DNA from: Streptomyces rubellomurinus
GTDB taxonomy: Bacteria > Actinomycetota > Actinomycetes > Streptomycetales > Streptomycetaceae
Direction: 5' to 3'
DNA: 56,344 nt
Assembly: GCF_000961885.1 (NCBI RefSeq)
Contig: NZ_JZKH01000049.1
Location: forward strand, 1 to 56,344
The number at the start of each line of letters is the position of its first letter. Position 1 is the stretch's first letter. Both the position numbers and the translations under genes were made by a program. This document shows positions 15,035 through 24,261 of the stretch, one piece after another. Under the pieces are notes generated by a model. The model saw nothing but the letters and a program-made list of their open reading frames with translations, was not told the origin of the DNA and did no database searches.

Positions 15035-16498
15035 GTGGCCCTGCCCAGAGCCCTGCGCGGCAAGCCCGCCGCGCTCGCGGCCGCCGGGGCGGTCGTCGTC
15101 GCCACGGGTGCCTTCGTGCTGCTGGACCGCGACGGCGCACGGCCGGAGGACGAGCCGCAGCCGCCGCGCGTGGAGGTGGCGGTCGGCACCCCGGGGCGGA
15201 CCCTGCCGCCGGACGTCGGCAAGGAGCTGGTCGCCCGGGATCCGCTGGCCTCGCCGAACGCCCGCGCCGTCCAGCAGTTCCTCGACGACCTGGAGCGCCA
15301 GGCCCGCACCGGCAAGAGCGGCGGGACGGTCATCGGCCAGCACGTCGAGGCGCACAACGAGCGCAACAACCCCGAGTACGGCGACTACCGCGGCACCAAG
15401 CAGGTCGGCTACTACTACAAGCGGGCCGCCGACATCACCGGCAAGCTGCCCGGCTTCGTCGAGACCGACCTCGGCCCCGGCTACGGCCAGAACACCTGGG
15501 GCGTCGGCAACCCGCGCTCCTACTCGGCCGGCCGCTGGCCCACCTGCCGGGCCGGCTGGCAGTACACCGACGACGCCGTCGACCTGATGGCGGCCGTCTG
15601 GTCCGGCCACCCGCGCGCCGACGACGGCACGTACGACTTCGCCGGCGCCCAGCACAACTGCGACGGCAGCCTCACCGAACTGCCCGACAACGGCGGCGCG
15701 CCCGCCGGGATCGTCGGCATGAGCTTCCACCAGCCGTACCCCGGATCCGACGTCAAGTCCTTCGACCGGGTGCTCTGCTCCAACTCCCCGGCCGCCCGGG
15801 ACCCGGCCTGGTTCGGCCGGGTCGTCGACGCCGCGCACGACACCCCCGAGTACCGGTCGCTGATCACCGACCTCTCCTACCTGGCCGACCACCTGGAGTA
15901 CCTGGCCGCCCACGACGTGCCGGTGCTGCTGCGCCCGTACCACGAGATGAACGTGCTGGACTGCTCGCGCCGCTTCTGGTGGGCCGGGCAGAAGCCGGCC
16001 GACTACCAGGCGCTGTGGAAGATCACCTACAAGTACCTGGTGGAGACCCGGGGCCTGCACAACCTGCTGTTCGTCTGGACGCCGGTCTCCTGGGACGGCG
16101 CCCCCGGGGTGGACCCGTGGGACTACTACCCGGGGCCCCAGTTCGTCGACGTCGTCGGGGTGGACGACTACAGCGGCAGCCCCGCGCACCCGATCGGCAC
16201 CGGCGAGACCTGGACCAGGCGGTACTACGACGGGCTGGCCGCCTACGAGAAGCCGCGCATCCTCGCCGAGTCCTTCGCCGTCCCGGTCAACTCCCGCCAG
16301 CCGGACACCCTGCGGCGCACGCCCTGGACGATCTGGACGGTCTGGGGGCAGTCGCTCACCGCCGACAACCTGACCCCCGACCAGCCGCGCAACTCCGCCG
16401 CCGACGTCAACGCCACCTACCGCAGCCCGCTCGCCATCACCGGCGGCGCCGGCTCGTTCGGGCCGACCGTCGACTGGGGCGGACTGCACGTGCGCTGA
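15035..16498 (+). CDS. Membrane-anchored glycoside hydrolase family 26 (beta-mannanase-like)
   Basis: 487 residues from GTG 15035 (CGGAGGAG upstream). One N-terminal hydrophobic segment (AALAAAGAVVVATGAFVLL) holds it outside the membrane. The (beta/alpha)8 domain carries GTVIGQHVEAHN, the catalytic acid/base E304 in LLRPYHEMN, FVWTPVSWDG, VVGVDDYSGSP and the nucleophile E412 in ILAESFAVP. GH26 enzymes hydrolyse beta-1,4-mannan or related beta-glycans. It is followed by a GT2 synthase and a GH113 hydrolase, so it probably trims or releases a polymer made by the same locus rather than feeding on plant mannan. A longer frame exists from 14945 but has no ribosome site. Confidence 0.88.
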   Translation: MALPRALRGKPAALAAAGAVVVATGAFVLLDRDGARPEDEPQPPRVEVAVGTPGRTLPPDVGKELVARDPLASPNARAVQQFLDDLERQARTGKSGGTVIGQHVEAHNERNNPEYGDYRGTKQVGYYYKRAADITGKLPGFVETDLGPGYGQNTWGVGNPRSYSAGRWPTCRAGWQYTDDAVDLMAAVWSGHPRADDGTYDFAGAQHNCDGSLTELPDNGGAPAGIVGMSFHQPYPGSDVKSFDRVLCSNSPAARDPAWFGRVVDAAHDTPEYRSLITDLSYLADHLEYLAAHDVPVLLRPYHEMNVLDCSRRFWWAGQKPADYQALWKITYKYLVETRGLHNLLFVWTPVSWDGAPGVDPWDYYPGPQFVDVVGVDDYSGSPAHPIGTGETWTRRYYDGLAAYEKPRILAESFAVPVNSRQPDTLRRTPWTIWTVWGQSLTADNLTPDQPRNSAADVNATYRSPLAITGGAGSFGPTVDWGGLHVR

Positions 16499-16546
16499 CC
16501 GCCCGAAGCTCCTGAAGATTGCCGGCAGATCTCCGGAAGATCGACT

Positions 16547-16568
16547 GGACCCGGAGAATTCCGGGTCC
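16547..16568 (+). terminator. Short terminator hairpin after GH26
   Basis: A 9-bp stem GGACCCGGA (16547-16555) with TCCGGGTCC (16560-16568), loop GAAT, about 50 bases after the stop. Confidence 0.5.
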
Positions 16569-16653
16569 GTTCCGGGGTGTGGCATCCTGTGGCGGCGATA
16601 GCCGAGGGTCGGCGAGCGGCCGTGGGGCGGAACGGGCGAGGCGGGGGAACGGG

Positions 16654-17520
16654 ATGACACAGACGCGTCCGATACGCGTGGCCGGCGGCCTCGCCGTCGG
16701 CTGGGGTGCGGTGCTGCTCTGCTGGGCGGCGTACAACTGCTTCGGCCAGGTCGGCTTCGGCACGTACGTCGAGGGGATCTTCTACTACGGCGGCTCCTCC
16801 GTGGACGCCGAGACCGGCAGCCTCAACTACGGCCTGCTGTACCTGATCGCGGGCCTCCTGCTGCTGCGCGGGCGCGGCTGGGCACTCGCCGTGGCGGCCG
16901 GTGTCGCCGGCGTCGAGGGCTACAACCGGGTGCGCAGCCTGACCGGCGCGCTGCTCGACAAGCCGCAGCGCGAGTGGTTCACCCACACCACGGAGGGCCA
17001 GCTCAAGATCGCGACCTTCGCGCTCGGCGTGATCGTCAGCGCGACGCTGATCCTGCTGCTCGCCAGGTCGACATGGGGGGAGCGGCCGGAGGTGGCGGCG
17101 GCGGCCGAGCAGCCGCACTGGTCGATCCTGCAGACCGTGCCGGCGACCGGCGTGCCCGCCCAACAGCCCTACCCGCAGCCGCCGTTGGTCCAGCAGCCCC
17201 AGCAGCCGCAGCCCCAGCCGCAGCAGGCCGCCTGGCCGCAGCAGCCGCCGGCCCAGCCCGCGTGGCAGCAGCAGCCGCAGCCCCAGCCCTACCAGCCGCA
17301 ACCGCAGCCGCCGTACCAGCAACAGCCCGTGCCGCAGCCGCCCGCCGCCTGGCCTCCGCAGCAGCCCGCGCCGTACGGCCACCCGCCGACCCTGCCCCAG
17401 CAGCAGTGGCCCGCCGCCCCGCCCGCCCCCGGGCCGGTCACCCCGGGCCCGGTCGTGCCGCCGCCCGCCGACCGTCCGCCCGCCGACCGTCCGCCCGCCG
17501 ACCGCCCGCCGCAGGGCTGA
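16654..17520 (+). CDS. Four-helix membrane protein with Pro/Gln-rich C-terminal tail
   Basis: 288 residues from ATG 16654 (GGGGGA upstream). About four transmembrane segments occupy the first 140 residues: VAGGLAVGWGAVLLCWAAY, LNYGLLYLIAGLLLLRG, ALAVAAGVAGVEGY and IATFALGVIVSATLILLLA. After that nearly all of the 150-residue tail is QPQQP-type repeat, ending in three tandem DRPPA units. The GT2 synthase starts 119 bp later. Possibly an assembly or scaffold component of the polysaccharide machine; that is inference from position and from the tail shared with the protein at 13708. Confidence 0.72.
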   Translation: MTQTRPIRVAGGLAVGWGAVLLCWAAYNCFGQVGFGTYVEGIFYYGGSSVDAETGSLNYGLLYLIAGLLLLRGRGWALAVAAGVAGVEGYNRVRSLTGALLDKPQREWFTHTTEGQLKIATFALGVIVSATLILLLARSTWGERPEVAAAAEQPHWSILQTVPATGVPAQQPYPQPPLVQQPQQPQPQPQQAAWPQQPPAQPAWQQQPQPQPYQPQPQPPYQQQPVPQPPAAWPPQQPAPYGHPPTLPQQQWPAAPPAPGPVTPGPVVPPPADRPPADRPPADRPPQG

Positions 17521-17639
17521 GCCCGCACCTCGGCCGCCCGCCGCGCGCCCGCGAGCCCGCGCACCCGTAGGCCGCCCACGAACGACCCCTGACCCGCCCC
17601 GGGAAAGGGCCCGAGACCAGACGAGGAACGACTTCCGCC

Positions 17640-19091
17640 ATGTCAACGACAGCCCCGGCGCGGACGGTGCTCACCACGTCCCGCGAGGCCGCCCGGCTCG
17701 CCGAGCGACAGATGTCGTGGAAGCCGAGAGTGGCGCCGTTCTACATCTCGTTCGGCATCATCTTCGCCTTCTCCGTCTGGGCGTACGTGCCCAACCCCAC
17801 CCCGCTCGGCTGGGCGATCACGATCCTGTGGGGCATGCCGGTGTTCGGCGTGCTGATCGGCTTCCAGGGCGTGCTGATGGTCCGCCGCCGACTGCGCCAG
17901 GTCGACAGGATGACCCCGGCCGTGCCCGTCGAGGACGACTTCCTGATCGTCCTCGTGCCGACCATCGGCCGCCACGACACCTACCCGGCGCTGGAGCGCT
18001 CGGTGCTCTCGTACGTCGAGCACCTGCCGCCCTACTTCCCGTGGATGCGGGTCGACATCCTCACCGAGGAGGGCTGCGCCGCCGCCGAGAAGATCGACGA
18101 GCTGGCCGGGCGCCACCCGCTGATCCGGGTGGTGACCGTGCCGAAGGCGTACCAGACGCCCAACGGCACCAAGTTCAAGGCCCGCGCCAACCACTACTCG
18201 CACGAGCTGCGGATCGAGGAGGGCGAGGCCGAGGACGACGTCTGGGTGCTGCACATGGACGACGACACCGGCGTCGGCCCGGACACCGCCGCCGCCGTCG
18301 CCCAGTTCGTCAACCGGCAGCGCCGGGCCGGGGACGACGCCAAGCACATGGCGCAGGGCATCCTCACGTACCCGCGCGAGAACGCCGTCTCCACCTTCAC
18401 CTGGCTCGCCGACGCGATCCGCCCCGCCGACGACATCGCCCGCTTCCGCGCGATGACCGGCACCGGCACCCCGATCGCCGGCGTGCACGGCGAGCTGCTG
18501 ATCGTGCGCTCCTCGGTGGAGGCCACCATCGGCTGGGACTTCGGGCCGAAGACCATCGTCGAGGACGCCCAGATGGCGCTGAACTTCTGCCAGCGCTACC
18601 CGGGCCGCAGCGACTGGTTCAACGGGCGCTGCTACGGCGCCTCGCCGGCCGGGATCAAGGACTTCCTCAAGCAGCGCGAGCGCTGGGCCTGGGGGCTGGT
18701 CGCGCTCTGCTTCAACAAGACCATCCCGCTGCGGTACCGGCTGTTCATCGGGATGGGCATGGTCAGCTGGGTGCTCGGCCCGCTGCAGCACGTCGGCCTG
18801 GTGCTGCTGGTGGCCTGGTTCACCGGCACCTGGAACACCTCGCCGGTCACCCAGTCCGTGGTGCTGGTCTGGTCGATCAACTTCGCCTACGTGATCTGGA
18901 CGTACTGGGAGGGGCTGCGGCTGAACGTCGTCGCCTCCGCCAACCACCGGCGCAAGTGGTGGGAGCCGATGGTCGTGGTCGCCTGTATCCCGCTGTTCTC
19001 CTTCCTGGAGGGCTGGGGCGGCCTTCGGGGGCTGATCAAGTTCCTGAAGCGCGAGGAGAACAAGTTCGTCGTCATCGCCAAGCCGGCCTGA
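17640..19091 (+). CDS. Egghead-like family 2 glycosyltransferase (putative beta-1,4-mannosyltransferase)
   Basis: 483 residues. Two N-terminal membrane segments, a cytosolic GT-A domain and three to four C-terminal segments give a processive-synthase layout. Motifs: DDD at 207-209 (nucleotide-sugar/metal site), ED at 308-309 (catalytic base region) and QRERW at 345-349 (QxxRW). The stretch TWLADAIRPADDIARFRAM ... GWDFG ... VEDAQMAL ... IKDFLKQRERW matches, by memory, animal egghead (beta-1,4-mannosyltransferase) block for block. With two mannanase-type hydrolases beside it, GDP-mannose is the best donor guess. GH113 follows by 16 bp, so they share an operon. Confidence 0.85.
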   Translation: MSTTAPARTVLTTSREAARLAERQMSWKPRVAPFYISFGIIFAFSVWAYVPNPTPLGWAITILWGMPVFGVLIGFQGVLMVRRRLRQVDRMTPAVPVEDDFLIVLVPTIGRHDTYPALERSVLSYVEHLPPYFPWMRVDILTEEGCAAAEKIDELAGRHPLIRVVTVPKAYQTPNGTKFKARANHYSHELRIEEGEAEDDVWVLHMDDDTGVGPDTAAAVAQFVNRQRRAGDDAKHMAQGILTYPRENAVSTFTWLADAIRPADDIARFRAMTGTGTPIAGVHGELLIVRSSVEATIGWDFGPKTIVEDAQMALNFCQRYPGRSDWFNGRCYGASPAGIKDFLKQRERWAWGLVALCFNKTIPLRYRLFIGMGMVSWVLGPLQHVGLVLLVAWFTGTWNTSPVTQSVVLVWSINFAYVIWTYWEGLRLNVVASANHRRKWWEPMVVVACIPLFSFLEGWGGLRGLIKFLKREENKFVVIAKPA

Positions 19092-19107
19092 TCGGAAGTC
19101 ACGACCG

Positions 19108-20301
19108 TTGAAGCGCCCCCTCATCTTCGTCCTGCCGACCGCCGTGGTCGCCGTCACCATCGCCGTGCCCGTGCTGTGGGGCGACCACCCGATCCGGTTC
19201 GACCACCAGCGCCCCACCACCGTCCACTTCGCGGCCCCCACCGAGCAGGGCCGGGTCTGGGGCTTCGGCAAGGACGCCCCGGTGGTCGAGGACACCGGCC
19301 CCAAGGTCGCGAAGCCGTGGACCAAGGGCAGCCCCGAGTGGGGCGTGCAGGTGTACTGGCTGGACGACCCGGCCGACCCGGACGCCTTCGTCCAGGGCAA
19401 GGCCGACCGCATCGTCAAGTACGTCGTCGGGCTGAACGCCAACTCCCTGTCGGTGACGTTCCCGTACTACACCACCGGCGCCAAGTCGAACGCCGTCGCC
19501 GCCCGGCCCACCAGCCCCAGCCCGCAGCGCCTCGCCCTCCTCCTCGACGCCGCCCACCGAGCCGGCCTGCGCACCACCGTGCGGCCGATCATGGACGAGG
19601 AGGTGTTCGACTACGCCGCCACCCAGGGCTGGCGCGGCAACATCGCGCCCACCGACAAGGACGCCTGGTTCGCCAGCTACCTGGCCTTCCTCACCCCGTA
19701 CCTGAAGACCGCGCAGGAGCACGCGGCCACCGAGTTCACCATCGGCACCGAGTTCAACTCGCTGGAGAACGACCCGCACTGGCCCGGCCTCATCGAGCAG
19801 GCCCGCAAGACCTTCCACGGCCAGATCGTCTACGACGCCAACTGGGACAACTGGTCCAAGGGCCCGCTGCCGATCCAGGCGGACGGAACGGGCGTCGACG
19901 CCTACTTCCCGGCCAAGTCCGCCGGCGACGACGCCCCGGTCGAGGACCTGGCGGCCAGCTGGCAGGGCTGGCTCGACAAGCGCGGCAAGGGTCCGCAGCC
20001 GACCACCAAGCTCACCGAGGTCGGCATCCCGGCCCAGAAGGGCGCGTACAAGACGCCCGGCGACTTCTACACCAAGCGCGAGCTCAACGAGGGCGTGCAG
20101 GCGGCCTGGTTCAACGCCGTCTGCGAGGTCGCGCGGGACCGCAAGCTGGGCGGGGTGTACTTCTGGTCGCTCTACTTCGGCATCGACCCGACCCTGCCGA
20201 CCAACCCGGACACCCCGCGGATGGACTTCGCCGGCCGCCCGGCCTCCGAGCAGGCGATCCGCAACTGCTTCGCGCAGACCTACCAACTGCCGCCCGCGTG
20301 A
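19108..20301 (+). CDS. Membrane-anchored glycoside hydrolase family 113-like protein
   Basis: 397 residues from TTG 19108, 16 bp after the GT2 stop. One N-terminal membrane segment, a short linker, then a TIM barrel with KYVVGLNANSLSVTFPYYTT, the catalytic acid E215 in FTIGTEFNSLE, DANWDNW, and the nucleophile E304 in KLTEVGIPAQKG, followed by GVYFWSLYFG. This is the GH113 layout; characterised members are beta-1,4-mannanases or mannan transglycosylases. Co-operonic with the synthase, so it likely edits, terminates or ligates the nascent chain outside the membrane. Confidence 0.83.
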   Translation: MKRPLIFVLPTAVVAVTIAVPVLWGDHPIRFDHQRPTTVHFAAPTEQGRVWGFGKDAPVVEDTGPKVAKPWTKGSPEWGVQVYWLDDPADPDAFVQGKADRIVKYVVGLNANSLSVTFPYYTTGAKSNAVAARPTSPSPQRLALLLDAAHRAGLRTTVRPIMDEEVFDYAATQGWRGNIAPTDKDAWFASYLAFLTPYLKTAQEHAATEFTIGTEFNSLENDPHWPGLIEQARKTFHGQIVYDANWDNWSKGPLPIQADGTGVDAYFPAKSAGDDAPVEDLAASWQGWLDKRGKGPQPTTKLTEVGIPAQKGAYKTPGDFYTKRELNEGVQAAWFNAVCEVARDRKLGGVYFWSLYFGIDPTLPTNPDTPRMDFAGRPASEQAIRNCFAQTYQLPPA

Positions 20302-20340
20302 CGGCGACCGGCCGCCGGGCGACGTGGCCGGCCGGCCCGG

Positions 20341-22554
20341 CTACGGCTGGGCGTCGGCCGGGGGCTCGGTGGCCGGGGCGGTCGGCTTGCGGGCCGGCTT
20401 CGTCGTCGGCTTGACCGGCGGCTTGGTGGTCGCGGTCGGCGTGGGCGTCGGGGCCGGCGTCGGAGTCGGCGCGGGCGTCGGGGTGGGTGCGGGCGTGGCC
20501 GTCGAGGTCGCCGTCGCGGTGGGCGCCGGCGCCGGCGGGGCGGTCGGGGGCACACCGGCCAGGGCGTCCGAGATCTGCTGCTCCAGCCACGGCGTGACGA
20601 ACCGCATGCCCGCCGGCGTCAGGTGCACCCCGTCGTTGGCGGGGGTGACCCAGTGGCCGTCCTTGTCCTTCCACACGCAGGTGTCCCACGGGCAGTAGAA
20701 GGTGTTGAGGTCGATCAGCCGGACGCCGCCGCCGGCGGACTTCGCGAAGTCCGCGATCTGCCGGTTGTAGCAGGTCCCCCAGGTCTTGTTGATCGCGCCG
20801 TTCTCGACGCGCTCGTTCATCAGCAGCACCTGGGCGCCGTGCGCGTGCCGCCGGATCTGGTCCACGGCCTGGGTGAGCCGGGCGGTGTAGCGGGTGCGGT
20901 AGTCCTCGTCGCAGGGGTTGAGCCAGCTGCCGTCCAGGTACTGCTCGGCGGCGTCCCAGCCGAGGTGGACGAGGACGGCCCGGGGCGCGGCGGAGTCGAG
21001 CGAGCGGTCCCAGGCGGCGGAGCGGTCCTCGCAGTCCGCCTCGGTCTCGAACTCGGTCCCGGAGACGGTGCGGACCTTCTGCGGGCCGAAGACGCCGCAG
21101 CCGCTGATGCCGCCGTCGACGACCCGGTAGCGGTCCCCGGCGCGGTACAGGCCGGTGGCGAGGTCCTGGGAGAAGGAGTCGCCGAGCACCAGCACGAGGG
21201 GCTTCCCGCTCGGCCCGGACTTCATGTCGTGGCCGACCCAGGCGGGCAGGTACCAGGCGCCGGCGGTGGCCACCGCGGTCGTCACGGCGAGGATCGGGAC
21301 GGCCGTGACGGCCCGCCAGCGCAGCACCCGGAGCTTCTCGGTGCCGGTGTGCAGCAGCCAGGCGAGCACCCAGGAGACGGGCCCGCCGATGAGCAGCAGC
21401 CGCTGCGGCGAGATGTCGTCGACGTAGTGCTGGAGCAGCCAGTACACCGGCAGGTGGAGCAGGTAGAGGCTGTAGGAGATGGTGCCGGTGAGCCGCAGCG
21501 GGGGCAGCGAGAGCAGCCACACGAGGGGGCCGCGGTCGTAGCAGAGCGAGGCGGTGAGGACGGCGGCGAGCGCCGCGACCACGGCCAGTCCGCCCCGGTA
21601 CAGCAGCGGTTCGTGGTAGCTGCCGACCGTCAGGCTGGCCCAGACCAGGCCGCCGAGGGCGGCGGTGCCGACGAGGGTGGGCAGCACGGGGCCGCCGGGC
21701 GGCCGCAGTCCGGCGCGGGTGCCGGTGCCCTCGGCGGCCGCGGTGCGCACGCGGTGGCGCAGCCACAGGTAGACGGCGAAGGCGGCGGTGGCGCCGGCGG
21801 CGAAGCCGACCGCGCGGGTCTCGGTGCCGAGGTAGAGGCGGTCGCTGTTGTGGCCGTTCCACAGGAGCGGGGCGACGAGCGCGGAGGCGGCGAACAGGAC
21901 GGCGGTGGCGATCCCGGCGGCGCGCAGGGAGCGGCGGCAGAGGCCGAACACGGCGAGCAGCAGCAGCGGCCAGACGGCGTAGAACTGCTCGGTGATGCTG
22001 AGCGACCACATGGCGGCGAGCGGGTCGATCTGGGCGAAGTGCTGCCAGTAGGCGTCGCCGCGGGACAGCTGGGCCCAGTTGGCGACCTGGGCGAGGGCGG
22101 CGAGGGCCTGCGGGCGCAGCTCGCGGACGTCCCGCAGCGGGCTGACCAGGGCGGACAGCCCGACGACGAGGATGACGGTGGCGAGCAGGCCGGGCAGCAG
22201 GCGCTTGGCGCGGCGGCGGTAGAAGACGCCGAGCCGGATGCCGTCGGTGCGGTCGAGCTCGCGGATCAGGACGAGGGTGACGAGGAAGCCGGAGAGGACG
22301 AAGAAGACGTCGACGCCGAACAGGCCGTTCTGGAACCAGTCGGTGTGGTACAGCAGGACGGAGGCGATGGCGAGGCCGCGCAGCCCGTCGACCGCCCGGA
22401 AGCGGATCGACGGCGGCAGCGGTTCGCGCGGCCGGGGTTCGGGCGCGGGGACCGCGTAGCGGCTGGCCGCGGCGGGTTCGATGCCCCGGGCCCGTCGCAT
22501 GTCCTGGAGGGTGGGGCCGCCGGTGGGCGCGCCGAGGCCGGGCCCGTTGTCCAT
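20341..22554 (-). CDS. OafA-type acyltransferase 3 with C-terminal SGNH domain
   Basis: 737 residues from ATG 22554 (GGGGGAACG upstream; a further in-frame start at 22599 is less likely). The acyltransferase-3 membrane domain begins at about residue 50 with IRFRAVDGLRGLAIASVLLYH, then FGVDVFFVLSGFLVT and FYRRRAKRLLPGLL. About ten helices follow. The extracytoplasmic SGNH domain has GDSFS near residue 459 and the DGVHLT block near 640. A Thr/Pro/Ala repeat (PTPAPTPT type) ends the protein. Such fusions O-acetylate surface polysaccharides. It converges on the GH113 gene, 39 bp apart; the polymer made there is the obvious acceptor. Confidence 0.9.
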   Translation of the reverse strand: MDNGPGLGAPTGGPTLQDMRRARGIEPAAASRYAVPAPEPRPREPLPPSIRFRAVDGLRGLAIASVLLYHTDWFQNGLFGVDVFFVLSGFLVTLVLIRELDRTDGIRLGVFYRRRAKRLLPGLLATVILVVGLSALVSPLRDVRELRPQALAALAQVANWAQLSRGDAYWQHFAQIDPLAAMWSLSITEQFYAVWPLLLLAVFGLCRRSLRAAGIATAVLFAASALVAPLLWNGHNSDRLYLGTETRAVGFAAGATAAFAVYLWLRHRVRTAAAEGTGTRAGLRPPGGPVLPTLVGTAALGGLVWASLTVGSYHEPLLYRGGLAVVAALAAVLTASLCYDRGPLVWLLSLPPLRLTGTISYSLYLLHLPVYWLLQHYVDDISPQRLLLIGGPVSWVLAWLLHTGTEKLRVLRWRAVTAVPILAVTTAVATAGAWYLPAWVGHDMKSGPSGKPLVLVLGDSFSQDLATGLYRAGDRYRVVDGGISGCGVFGPQKVRTVSGTEFETEADCEDRSAAWDRSLDSAAPRAVLVHLGWDAAEQYLDGSWLNPCDEDYRTRYTARLTQAVDQIRRHAHGAQVLLMNERVENGAINKTWGTCYNRQIADFAKSAGGGVRLIDLNTFYCPWDTCVWKDKDGHWVTPANDGVHLTPAGMRFVTPWLEQQISDALAGVPPTAPPAPAPTATATSTATPAPTPTPAPTPTPAPTPTPTATTKPPVKPTTKPARKPTAPATEPPADAQP

Positions 22555-22580
22555 CTGGTGCGTTCCCCCGCGTCGATCGC

Positions 22581-22630
22581 GCTGTCGTGTCTGCTTCACG
22601 CGACAGCTCTTGATCTGTGGTTTATATCAA
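22581..22630 (-). promoter_or_regulatory. Inverted repeats in the acyltransferase upstream region
   Basis: GCTGTCG (22581-22587) pairs with CGACAGC (22601-22607), and TTGAT (22610-22614) with ATCAA (22626-22630) around the A+T-rich GATATAAACC, a likely -10 area on the minus strand. This is the only A+T-rich patch upstream of the gene. Confidence 0.4.
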
Positions 22631-22684
22631 AAGCCGCCTGTTGATCGCCCGGCGGTCGCCCGGGGGCGGTTCGGGCCAGTGTGC

Positions 22685-23176
22685 TCAGAACACCATGGTG
22701 TAGACCATCAGGTCCATGCCCGGGTACGGCGCCCAGTCCCGGGCGGGGGTGCGGCGGAAGCCGAGGCGCTCGTAGATGCGGTGGGCGGTGGTCATCTCGG
22801 GGCGGGTGGAGAACGCCATGCCGGCCAGGCCGAGGTCGCGGCTGCGGGTGATGGAGGCCCGGACCAGGGCCGCGCCGACGCCCCGGCCGCGCGCGGCGGC
22901 GGCGGTGGCGAGCATCCGGATCTCGCCCTCGTGCGGCTCGGCGATGTCGGCCCACTCGGTGCCGCCGACCGCGAAGGTCACGCAGCCGAGGACCTGGTCG
23001 TCGGCGTCGACGGCGACCAGCAGTTCGGCTTCGCGGGCCCGGCGCTCGGCGTCGCGCAGGTGCTCGACGTACTGGCTGGTGGGCGCGGTGAAGCCGTCGC
23101 CGACGAAGACGTCGACGGTGAGGCGGCCGGCTGCGTCGAGGTCCTGCGGCAGGGCCCGGCGGATGAGGTAGTCCAT
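22685..23176 (-). CDS. GNAT-family N-acetyltransferase
   Basis: 163 residues, a single GNAT domain. The acetyl-CoA loop is readable as AAARGRGVGAALVRASI (R/QxxGxG/A type), preceded by the beta-4 strand EGEIRMLAT. The C-terminal beta strands (TAHRIYERLGFRRTP...GMDLMVYTMVF) are standard. Start ATG 23176. Substrate unknown; it stands alone between the acyltransferase and the histidine phosphatase genes. Confidence 0.9.
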   Translation of the reverse strand: MDYLIRRALPQDLDAAGRLTVDVFVGDGFTAPTSQYVEHLRDAERRAREAELLVAVDADDQVLGCVTFAVGGTEWADIAEPHEGEIRMLATAAAARGRGVGAALVRASITRSRDLGLAGMAFSTRPEMTTAHRIYERLGFRRTPARDWAPYPGMDLMVYTMVF

Positions 23177-23262
23177 CGGGCCAGTGTGCCGGAGCCGGGT
23201 TCGGCGGTGAGGTACGGGGTCGAACGAACCGGCCGGGCCGCCCGAGACGCCCGGGCCGCCCG

Positions 23263-24105
23263 TCAGCCGGCCCCGCCGTCGCCGGTCAGGTGCTCGACGC
23301 TGTTCCAGCGCTCCGGCCGCAGCCGCCCGTCCTGGCCGCGCCACAGGCTCGCCGAGCAGTTGTGCACCGGCCCGAGCGCGGTGAGCTGCTGCTCGCTCAG
23401 CCGGTCCAGCGCGTAGCGCAGCATCAGCACGGTGCAGTCGTGGGCGACCAGCAGCACGGGCCGGCCGGCCTCCTCCTCGCCGAGGTCGCGCAGCAGGCTG
23501 CGCACCCGCAGCGCGACGTCGGCCCAGGACTCGCCGCCGGGCGGCCGGTAGTACAGCTCGCCCATCTTGCGCCGGCGGGCGGCCTCCTCGGGGTGCTTGG
23601 CCTCGATGGCGGCCTTGGGCAGCATCTCCAGGACGCCGAGTTCGCGGTCGCGCAGCCGCTCGTCGTAGCGCACCGCGAGCGAGACCGGGACGGCGCCGAG
23701 CCCGGCGGCCTGGGCGAGCGCGATCCGGGCGGTCTCGGCGGTGCGCTCGTACGGCGAGCACCAGACGCTGCGCGGGCGGTCGGCGGCGGGCAGGCCGGCC
23801 CACCAGCGGCCGAGCGCCTGGGCCTGCTGCCGGCCGCGCAGCGAGAGCGGGATGTCGGCGTCGCGGCAGCTGATCGGGACGCTGAGCGCGCCGGAGGCCT
23901 CGGCGAGCTGGAACTCGACGTTGGCGGTGGACTCGCCGTGCCGGGTGGCGATCAGCACGGACGGCAGTCTTCCGGCGGCCGTCCGGTGCGGGGCGACGAG
24001 ATGGTGCTGCCCCTGCGTGCCCGGGTGCTGGGTGCCCTGGTGCTGCGTGCCCGGGTGCGGGGCGGGTTGGTGCTGGCCGTTGAGTGTGGTGCCGAGTTCT
24101 GCCAT
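23263..24105 (-). CDS. Histidine phosphatase (phosphoglycerate mutase-like) family protein
   Basis: 280 residues. The first 38 residues are His/Gln/Pro repeats (PGTQHQGTQHPGTQGQ) and probably disordered. The catalytic core follows: RHGES with the phospho-accepting His, PLSLRGRQQAQALG, CSPYERTAETA, the acid in RDRELGVLEM, and VAHDCTVLML with the second His. Members dephosphorylate sugars or small metabolites; specificity cannot be assigned. The upstream hairpin at 24194-24242 separates it from the symporter operon. Confidence 0.92.
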   Translation of the reverse strand: MAELGTTLNGQHQPAPHPGTQHQGTQHPGTQGQHHLVAPHRTAAGRLPSVLIATRHGESTANVEFQLAEASGALSVPISCRDADIPLSLRGRQQAQALGRWWAGLPAADRPRSVWCSPYERTAETARIALAQAAGLGAVPVSLAVRYDERLRDRELGVLEMLPKAAIEAKHPEEAARRRKMGELYYRPPGGESWADVALRVRSLLRDLGEEEAGRPVLLVAHDCTVLMLRYALDRLSEQQLTALGPVHNCSASLWRGQDGRLRPERWNSVEHLTGDGGAG

Positions 24106-24193
24106 GGCCGCGAGCTCCCCGTTGGTCGATCAGGTCCCGGCCGGATGCCGGTCCGGACTTGGTGGTGCCCGGCGTGCGCGTCCTCTCACCCTC

Positions 24194-24242
24194 GTGATCG
24201 CGCCGCCTCCTCCAGTGTTGACGGAGAAGGCGGCGCGATCAC
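24194..24242 (-). terminator. Terminator of the symporter operon
   Basis: A perfect 15-bp stem (24194-24208 with 24228-24242) with a 19-base loop that can itself pair partly. It lies 20 bases beyond the symporter stop. Confidence 0.8.
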
Positions 24243-24261
24243 AGGGCGCGCGCGGCGCGAA

